Source: Gavia stellata
Lineage: Eukaryota; Chordata; Aves; Gaviiformes; Gaviidae
DNA length: 64,000 nucleotides
Assembly: GCF_030936135.1 (NCBI RefSeq)
Contig: NC_082603.1
Coordinates: forward strand, 22,782,880 to 22,846,879
Direction of reading: 5' to 3'
Shown here: positions 50,776 to 64,000 of the stretch, piece by piece
How positions within the stretch are numbered: position 1 is the first letter of the stretch
Layout: each line of letters opens with the position of its first letter
Notes under the pieces: model-generated
Told to the model about the DNA's origin: nothing
Databases searched by the model: none
Seen by the model: the letters and a program-made list of their open reading frames with translations, nothing else
Position numbers and translations under genes: made by a program

Positions 50776-51422
50776 ATGGCTACTCTAGCTCCTCAAGCCA
50801 CATGCCCTCTGCTAGACTCACAACGCAGTCCTCACACATTCTGGGCAATAAAGAAAATGCTTTCATTCCAATGGGGGGCAGTTCAGGAGTCGAAGCTGAT
50901 TTTCCCAGCCTATGCTTTGTGCAGTGGAAGGCAACATACCAAAATGCTATGTTTCATGTTTTGCTCTTTAAAATATTTATACGTTTGTGTATTTCTACTA
51001 GTACCTCCAATTTCTGTAATAAATGGGTAATGTTATAGATACAGTAGGGATATAAGAAAAAAAGTACTTGGTGGCTCAAGCACTGTACCAGAAATATGCG
51101 CTGACTTTGTAAAAGCTGCCTACATTTTACATTAGGCAAAATAATGAATAAACTTTTCTGATTAGGAAGATGTAAAATAAAATGAGTGGTTTTCCCTGTA
51201 AATTTTACTGCAGAAGTCACCTGTATGACTTGGACTTAACCCTTTTCTTCTCATGCAGCATTACAGTATTCCCCCCCACCCATCCCACAAAACAAAAAAA
51301 AAAAAACAAGAAAAACCAAGTATTCCACTAGTTGTTACAGATTGCACTTTTAAAGCACAGACTTGCCAGTCTTCTGCATTTCCAGTGTCCTATTTAAACA
51401 GCTGATATACACAGTCTTCGTT
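50776..51422 (-). other. DNAJB4: DNAJB4 3' UTR, proximal part
   Basis: Sequence following the DNAJB4 stop up to the CR1. No canonical minus-strand AATAAA or ATTAAA is visible here; a variant TATAAA is at 50981-50976. An AATAAA occurs inside the CR1 at 49662-49657. The transcript end is therefore unresolved, and a long 3' UTR running through the CR1 is possible. Confidence 0.4.
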
Positions 51423-57175
<5,753 letters not shown>

Positions 57176-57355
57176 CCTGAGTGTTGGAGGAATTCAGATT
57201 TTCCTTGCTACAAAGAAAGCAGTGTCCAGTGTCTTAGCAACGTAGAGATGCTAGAGAAGGAAAAATAAAAATAAAATTTGGAATGGAAACAAACAGGAAC
57301 TGTTACAAATCAACAAATTCTCTGATACATTAAAGAAACACTAGACAGCTTCTCG
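57176..57355 (-). other. DNAJB4: Probable DNAJB4 5' UTR
   Basis: If transcription starts about 25-30 bp below the TATA box, the leader runs to the ATG without needing an intron. It would contain a tiny upstream ATG frame (ATG TAT CAG and four more codons). Two acceptor-like sites (CTTCTCTAG near 57251 and CTTTGTAG near 57208) suggest that transcripts from a more distant promoter may splice in here. Inference only. Confidence 0.4.
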
Positions 57356-57380
57356 TTATTTCATTCCTTCCCCCGTTGCT

Positions 57381-57388
57381 CTTTTATA
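57381..57388 (-). promoter_or_regulatory. DNAJB4: TATA box, candidate DNAJB4 promoter
   Basis: The minus strand reads TTTATAAAAGAGC, a strong TATA consensus (TATAAAAG), 206 bp above the start codon and in the right direction. With the nearby heat-shock elements it forms a compact inducible promoter. AT-rich surroundings make a chance match possible. Confidence 0.45.
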
Positions 57389-57460
57389 AATAATTATACA
57401 CACTGGACAAGCCACAGCCCTCTTTAGAGTCCTCCCATCTACAGTACGTGTCTCCGCTCT

Positions 57461-57468
57461 TTCTAGAA
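57461..57468 (-). promoter_or_regulatory. DNAJB4: Heat-shock element dyad 1
   Basis: TTCTAGAA is a perfect inverted pair of HSF half-sites (nTTCnnGAAn), about 75 bp upstream of the TATA box. No third contiguous unit is intact. A CRE-like GACGTCA lies close by at 57484-57490. Confidence 0.45.
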
Positions 57469-57575
57469 TGACAAATAATACAGGACGTCACTTCCCCGAC
57501 TGCCCCAGCTGAACAGTCTGCACAGCTTTCACTCTCTCTCACATGCACGCATGCGTGCACGCACACATACACGGA

Positions 57576-57583
57576 GAAAATTC
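57576..57583 (-). promoter_or_regulatory. DNAJB4: Heat-shock element dyad 2
   Basis: GAAAATTC fits the nGAAnnTTCn head-to-head HSF pattern, followed by an imperfect GAAC and TTC. It lies about 190 bp upstream of the TATA box. On its own it would be weak evidence. Confidence 0.35.
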
Positions 57584-57590
57584 TGAACTT

Positions 57591-60500
57591 CTATTTCCTC
57601 CCTTCTCAAGCAACTAGAAAGTTTAAATGTTTAATAGTGTGACACAGTGCCTTTCACCACCAGGGCTGAATCCAGTCAGCTCTAAAGACATAACTGCCCC
57701 AACAAAAATGCAGTAGCCCATAACAAAAATGCAGTAGCCCATATAAAGTAATTATAGCATTTTTACTTCACAGTTTCTATAGAGACAGCTGTACATACAA
57801 CTGTTTTCCAAATATATCAACATGGATTTGTACCCTTTCCAGCAAGGACTACAAAGTATTTTACACCCAAATTAACTACAAAGCTTCAGAAAGCGTAACT
57901 TCATTTCTTTAAAAATAAAATTAAGCCACCCTCAACCAGAGTTGACCACAGCCATGTACTATTAAGCAGCAACAAATCAAATCTGAGCAAAAAATACCTC
58001 TCAGTTTACCACAACTCAACCCACTCAGTTAAAGCAGACCAAAACTGGGTCTTCCCCCCCGCTTCTACACAAGCGGCAATATCAAGACTATTATACAAAT
58101 ATGGCAATGTATCAAGCAAATAGGTTTCATCTGATGAGATATTAATAACAGAAAAATACCTGTTCTTACACATTTGTTTTATAATACATAGTCCAAATTT
58201 TACTACTGAAGTATTTCTCATGCTCTGCAGAGGAAACATTATGAACTTTCAGCCTGCAAGATTTCTTTTGGCTCTTGGTTAAAAGCTATAGGTCAAGAAA
58301 TTATCCTTACTTGTCAGTATGGTGATAAACTTCAAGACTAATTAACATAGCTTGAAAAATACCCCTCCCTGGAATAAAGTATCAAAATATGCCAGTTTTG
58401 GTCATATCTAGAAGTTACCCATATGAAGACATCTCTAGGCTCAATTACAACATTACCTGTATGAAGAAGATTAGGCTCAATTGGCTTCCTTCTAACGATA
58501 AAGAAGTTTAAGCAAAGCAGCATATAGCAGCCAAGGGACCAAACTCAAGTGGAGAACACTTACCTTCCGATTCAGGGAGCATTATATTTGAAGCTCTTTT
58601 CCAGAACCTGCTCTAAAAGGGGGCTGATCAGAAGAGACAGAAAATTTCTCCTTAACCATAGAATACCAGAAAAAGATTTGGGACTTTTTTTTTTTTGGTA
58701 AAATGTGTCTCATCCCCCTGTTCCTCACATCATACCAATTCTTTTCCAATTTCTGCACTAGAATTGACCAGATTCCCTCAATGTAGCCAGGATTTGCTTA
58801 ATTACTTTCTTTTTAAATTCCCCTTGGAATACGGGTGGGAAAGAGGAAGACAGAACAGTACAAAGATGAGATTTCACCACAGTATTTGAGAAAGCAAGAA
58901 CTTTTGCATATCTGTAGTTGTTATTTCAAATGTAACAGAGGCCAAAGGGTATTGAAAGAAGGAATCAGCTCCCCTTGCTACCAAGTCTCTCAGGACTTAC
59001 TTGCATTTTTGGAATATTGGGAGCCACAGGGTTACAGACTCAATTATCTTTACAGCCGAAGGAGAAAGTTGTTGCTGAACTGCACATGGAATAAAGCTAG
59101 TCTTTTACTAATCACCCTTTCCATCCTTCTTTAAAAAGCGCTGCTTTTGTTAATTTCCTATTAGTATTTCAGATAAATTCTTGTAGACCCATGTCCTAAA
59201 TTCAGCATTTTCTCTACAATGGAATTCTGAAAGCAGTAGATACAATAGCTTGAAATAAAGCAGGACTCCAGTTGATTTCATGCAAAATATAATACCACTC
59301 CCTAAGAAGCTACTTTACTTACACATGTTTTAATGAGCAGTTTTAAGTTTACCACACTTCAGAAATGGTTGCAAATATGACCAATCACCATCCAGAGTTA
59401 TTGTAACTGCCAGATTTGAACTACAACAGCAAACAAACTTCATCAGTATTGACAGAAGATTTAGAGCAGTCTTAAATTCTCTTGCAAAACTAGCAGTACA
59501 AGGAGTTATTATGCTCAGCTGTGCTCCCATGGTATGGTTTGAGCAACCTCTGGTGGGGCCATAATTTACATCACTTGAAGCATTCCATCCAGTGTCTGAG
59601 AAGGACCCCGTAATATTTGTGTCACTGCGTATAATAGAATTGTCAGAACACGAATAGCTCAGACTGGTTTCAGGACTGTATTTTTCATTACGTTTTTCAA
59701 AACCTCTGGTCAATCAAAGTGGCAGAGGGTGCATATGCTAGTTTAAAAAACAAGGTATAAGAAATTTTCCCTGTCGTGAATATTATAGTAAACACTTACC
59801 TCTTCTTTTAAATATCAAAAGAATATGCAAGGACGTGCAATTAGCAAGGCTTAGTGCTCCCCTCCTCCCCCCCATTTTGTAAAACAGTAATTAATTTCCC
59901 ACGTTTCATTAAAAAACCCAGTAGTCTTAAATCAAAAGTTTCTTCCCCTTGAATGTCAAAACTTTCAGAACAAATTCTGGTAACAACAAAAAAGTCACAC
60001 TGGGACTTTTGCTGACAATCACACTGAGTAAGTGTTCAGGCATCCCTTCTCTCCCTACAGAGGGGAACATGCTATTCTAGCGTAAGTGCCAAGTTATACC
60101 CTAATTAGGTAAGTTATTCCCTAAAAAAATGAAATTACTTAAGATTCTGAGCGAGATGTACAGCAATGACTACATTACTTCTACTTCCTGCCCTGCATGA
60201 GATCTTCATGGCAGAATTAATTTACAATCTGGAATCTCATACCTTCTAAGAGTTGATGGGATAACTGGAGCACCTCCTTTCAGAAAGCATATTCCTTCTT
60301 TTTTTCCATGCTAAGACCTTCCTTTTATCATATAATCAGAGATCTTTTGGAAATACAAGTAGGCTACAGTTCTTCTCACAGGCTTATTGAGTTTTTTAAA
60401 TAATTTGTAATAGATTGAGAGATATGACTCTCTTAAAATTAGTGAATACTTTTATTTTTTTAATTAAACACTAGCGTGCACAAGATGAACATCTAGTCAT

Positions 60501-60965
60501 TGTGCTGATGATCGTTTGGGTACATCTGATCACACAAGCACTTCTTCAGACAATGAAATCCATCTGTTAAGTGTGTAAGTTTTTACATCTTCCAATCTTC
60601 TAGTATTAGAGCAGTTTCAAGGACAGATAACAAATCACAGCTGCTAGATTTTTAGAACTCTGAATATCTATTTTTGCAATTCTTTATTGTTCATTTTGTT
60701 ATTTTATCCCACATTCCTCTTCAGAGTTATTAACAAAAGAAAAGGAAGGAAAATCCTTTATGTACTCTCCATAACAAGGACTTCTGGCATTGCAGTTCCT
60801 TCAAATAAGCACAGATAAACAGAAAACAAAACAGCTTTTCAAACAAACCCTACATATTTAGTTTTACTGCTATAATCTTATCTTCCCTGTTACCATATAC
60901 ACCTAGAAGTATTTAAAAAAACTCTTCTAGACTGTGAAAAGATTCTGCTTCCAACTTGGTAGAGA
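57591..60965. other. Sequence upstream of DNAJB4
   Basis: AT-rich DNA with a perfect 21-bp tandem duplication at 57701-57742. A 127-codon minus-strand open frame (59330-59713) has no recognised homology. Other open frames are short. In mammals FUBP1 lies further out on this side; no exon of it was seen. Confidence 0.6.
57701..57742 (+). repeat. Perfect 21-bp tandem duplication
   Basis: AACAAAAATGCAGTAGCCCA plus T occurs twice back to back (57701-57721 and 57722-57742) without mismatch. It is probably a recent slippage or assembly-sensitive event. Confidence 0.95.
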
Positions 60966-61817
60966 GGCCTTACAGAGAGATCTGGATAGGCTAGAGAGGT
61001 GGGCAATCATGAGCCGTATGAAATTTAACAAGAGCAAGTGCTGGATTCTCCACCTGTGACAGGGTAATCCTGGTTATACGTACAAACTGGGGGCCGAGAG
61101 GCTGGAGAGCAGCCCCATGGAAAGAGATCTGGGGGTTTGGGTTGATGGCAAGTTGAATATGAGTCAACAGTTTGCCCTGGTAGCCAAAAGGGCCAACCGT
61201 GTCCTGGGATGCATCAAGCACAGCATAGCCAGCCAGTCAAGGGAGGCGACTGTCCCACTCTACACTGCCCTGGTGCAGCCCCACCTTGAATAGTCTGTGC
61301 AGTTTTGGGTGCCTCAATATAAGAAGGACATCAAATTATTAGAGTGTGTCCAGAGGAGGGCGACCAAGATGGTGAAAGGCCTTGAGGGCAAGACTTACGA
61401 GGAGTGGCTGAGGTCACTTGGTTTGTTCAGCCTGGAGAAGGCTGCCGAGAGGTGACCTCATCGCAGTCTACAACGTCATCAAGGTGGGCAGCGGAGGGGG
61501 AGGTGCCGATCTCCTCTCTCTGGTGATCAGCAATAGGACAGGAGAGAATGGAATGAAGCTGCATCAGGGAAAGTTCAGACTGGACATGAGGAAAAGGTTC
61601 TTCACTGAGAGGGTGGTCGGTTGCTGGAACGGGCTCCCCAGGGACATGGTCACAGCTCCAAGCTTGTTGGAGTTGAACAAGCATCTGGATGATGCTCTTA
61701 GTAATACAGTTTAGTTTTAGGTAGTTCTGCGAGGAGCACGGAGTTGGATCCTTATGGATCAATGATCCTTATGGGTCCCTTCCAATTCAAGATACTCTAT
61801 AATTCCATGATTCTATG
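60966..61817 (+). mobile_element. CR1 LINE 3' portion, plus orientation
   Basis: An 850-bp CR1 tail starting in AGAGATCTGGATAGGCTAGA and ending ATTCCATGATTCTATG, the avian CR1 octamer. Translation pieces include TGENGMKLHQGKFRLDMRK and ERVVGCWNGLPRDMVT, the conserved C-terminal part of CR1 ORF2. Frames are broken. It is a different, more diverged subfamily from the pair at 54.4 and 62.9 kb. Confidence 0.94.
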
Positions 61818-62894
61818 TATGAATAAGATTTTTATTTTTTGTTTAAATGCCTGAATAAGCCCACTCTTATCTACAGAGGATTTTCTATGTTCTTTGATCA
61901 AAAACAAGAAAATGACATTCACTTTTGTAATACAAGACTTCCTTTTTTAATGTAAAAATGTTTATGAAATATACAATAGAAAGCTGAAAATTGTTCCTTC
62001 AACAGTTCACCTTCAGTTCTGAGACTGAGTTTGACTACTCATATTCAGCATTCCACTTGAGTTAGTATTTCAGTGAAATAATTGTTGCTTTAAAATATCT
62101 TTCCCATTATTCTCTCTGAACAACCATAGTTAACTCACATACATATAGACAAACGCTACACATGATAACTTTGGCAGAACAGTGGGAGCAAGGTCATACC
62201 ACTTCCAGGTCTTAGAATAGTTGCATTGATAATATTAACTTCGAATTAATTGCTTTCTTTAAAAAATGCTTCATAAGAACAACTGAAATAAATTAAGATA
62301 CAGCCAAGGAAATATTCACAGTAATAGTTACACTGAACTCAAGTTCTAGAGTAATCATAAATTAGCACCAGTATAAGGTTATTTTAAGGAAAAGCTTCTA
62401 AGCAGAACAGTGTCATCATTCCCTGAAGTACATGACGTTGAATAAAAATGCTCATTATTTCCTTTAAATTAAGCTATTTCTTATGCATTCCTCACCTATT
62501 AAACCTCAGAAACAAAACTGAAAAAGACAGGACTAGATCACAGAACAAGTTAAAGAGCAAACAAAACCACAAAGGCAAATTCCGGACAGATCACAACTAT
62601 AAATATACATGTGCACGTAAATGTCAAGGCAGAGGAGCCAAATCCCTCCCCGAAAAAGCTCTTTCACAACTAAGTTATCATAATATTTGCAAATCCACAT
62701 TAATGAATAGAATAAATTGACATTTGTCTACAATGGTTCGAAGAAAGCACATCCATATACAGTAGTAAAATTTCCTAGAAGATCATCCATTATTTTCCCA
62801 GAGGAAAAAAAAAATTGACAATGACTTTTCTCCCCACCATCTTTAACTGTAGGTAGCTGTTAACTGAGCTGCATTTATACTTTTGGACTGTGAA
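61818..62894. other. Spacer between two CR1 copies
   Basis: AT-rich; no gene or repeat recognised. Confidence 0.7.
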
Positions 62895-63222
62895 TAAGAC
62901 CTGAAAGGAGGTTGTAGCGAGGTGGGTGCTGGTCTCTTCTCCCATATGACAAGTGATAGGAACAAAAGGAAATGGCCTCAAGTTGCGTCGGGGAGGTTTA
63001 GATTGGTTATTAGGAAAAGCTTCTTCACTGAAAGGGTTGTCAGACACTGGAACAGGCTGCCCAGGGAGGTGGTTGAGTCACCATCCCTGGAGGCATTTAA
63101 AAGACATGTGGATGAGGCGCTTGGGGACATGGTTTAGTGGTGGACTTGGCAGGGTTAGGTTTATGGTTGGACTTGATGATCTTACAGGTCTTTTCCAACC
63201 TAAACGATTCTATGATTCTATG
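62895..63222 (+). mobile_element. CR1 LINE 3' end, plus orientation
   Basis: A 5'-truncated CR1 of about 330 bp ending in two octamers (GATTCTATGATTCTATG). The ORF2 C-terminus is readable as [39 protein letters not shown] and VDEALGDMV. It is nearly identical, in opposite orientation, to the copy at 54405-54670, so the subfamily looks young. Confidence 0.96.
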
Positions 63223-64000
63223 CAAACCCCATTAATTAATTCATTAAATAGAGTTTCACTACAGAAATACTCAGTAGCTGGCCTCATATACAGAAATAAA
63301 TCTTGGAGTTTACAACAGAAGCAACAAATAGTTGAAATTTTTTTATATATCTAACAGAAAATGCAAAGTGAAACCTGCAGAGCATAACAGTTCTTTCTAA
63401 CCAGTCAGTGGCCCTAAAATAAAAGCTTCATTTAGTCACACACTTCATACCCAAGTGACTACCTAAATTTATCAAATTTTTACTTCAGTTCTCTGCAGAA
63501 ACATGCTGCTACTGTTATGGAAGTAAAAAGTTTACTGTACATAAGGATTCTGGGGGTGATTTTACATCTAAATAAATACTCATACAAGAAAGTGAAATAA
63601 CACATAAAAACTTCAAAAAATTAATAGAATTATAAAGTTACAATAGACAGTGACATTAACTTTGTTAAACAGCATACTTGAGTAACTGGACACACTTATT
63701 TTATACTTTCATACTGCATACATTGTGTCTTTGAGACTTGTCAAAGATTCAAATTGAAATACACCCCGAAGTATTTACCAGTTTGTGTACTAAATACATC
63801 ATGATTTCTTTCCTGAGGCACATGCAACAGTGCAATTTAATGCAATTCTCTGACAATTGACACTTACATTAAAAAGACTTGTTGACTTCTGATTTCCTCA
63901 CAGATTAAAAAGGAAGAAATGTAATGGGATAGGTATAGTCATGCTCTACAAAAATATCTGGCTTCCATTAGAGATATATCTAAGTCACTGTGCAACAGTA
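63223..64000. other. Non-coding flank
   Basis: AT-rich sequence to the window edge; nothing recognised. Confidence 0.7.

Noticed and set aside
61418-61714. 98-codon open frame that looks like a gene
   Set aside because: It is the ORF2 C-terminus of a broken CR1 element.

Overview
The window is vertebrate nuclear DNA, almost certainly avian. It holds two split genes with GT-AG introns, one sharp CpG island, and several CR1 LINEs with the avian 3' end (ATTCTATG-type octamers). The CR1 consensus forms look more like those of non-galliform birds (inference). There are no bacterial genes, CRISPR arrays or operons. I found no clear new biological system; the most interesting items are regulatory or decayed sequence.

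Both recognisable genes lie on the minus strand. DNAJB4 (a class B HSP40 co-chaperone) has its start codon at 57175, coding exons at 57175-56965, 53830-53256 and 51656-51423, and encodes 339 residues. About 10.9 kb downstream, GIPC2 (a PDZ adaptor of the GIPC family) has six coding exons between 40558 and 15730 and encodes 320 residues. I rebuilt the short exons 3, 4 and 5 from splice sites and family similarity, and the reading frame stays open across every junction. The order DNAJB4 then GIPC2 in the same direction matches human 1p31.

Layout: 1 to about 14.7 kb is AT-rich intergenic DNA beyond GIPC2, with a small CR1-like scrap and some non-coding stretches that might be conserved. From 14.7 to 40.6 kb is GIPC2, whose introns hold a candidate solo LTR near 23 kb, a decayed reading frame with a duplicated block at 25.4-27.2 kb, and a GC-richer block at 32.5-34.1 kb. 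A CpG island at 40.17-40.93 kb covers GIPC2 exon 1 and its promoter. From 40.9 to 49.1 kb is intergenic DNA with a TC microsatellite. A 1.7-kb CR1 with reverse-transcriptase remnants lies at 49.1-50.8 kb, just past the DNAJB4 stop. From 51.4 to 57.6 kb are DNAJB4 and a probable heat-shock promoter (TATA box plus two heat-shock-element dyads). From 57.6 to 64 kb is upstream DNA with two more CR1 copies.

The two genes do not form a pathway: DNAJB4 delivers clients to HSP70 in the cytosol, and GIPC2 links receptor C-terminal tails to myosin VI traffic. Their neighbourhood is shared ancestry, not joint function.
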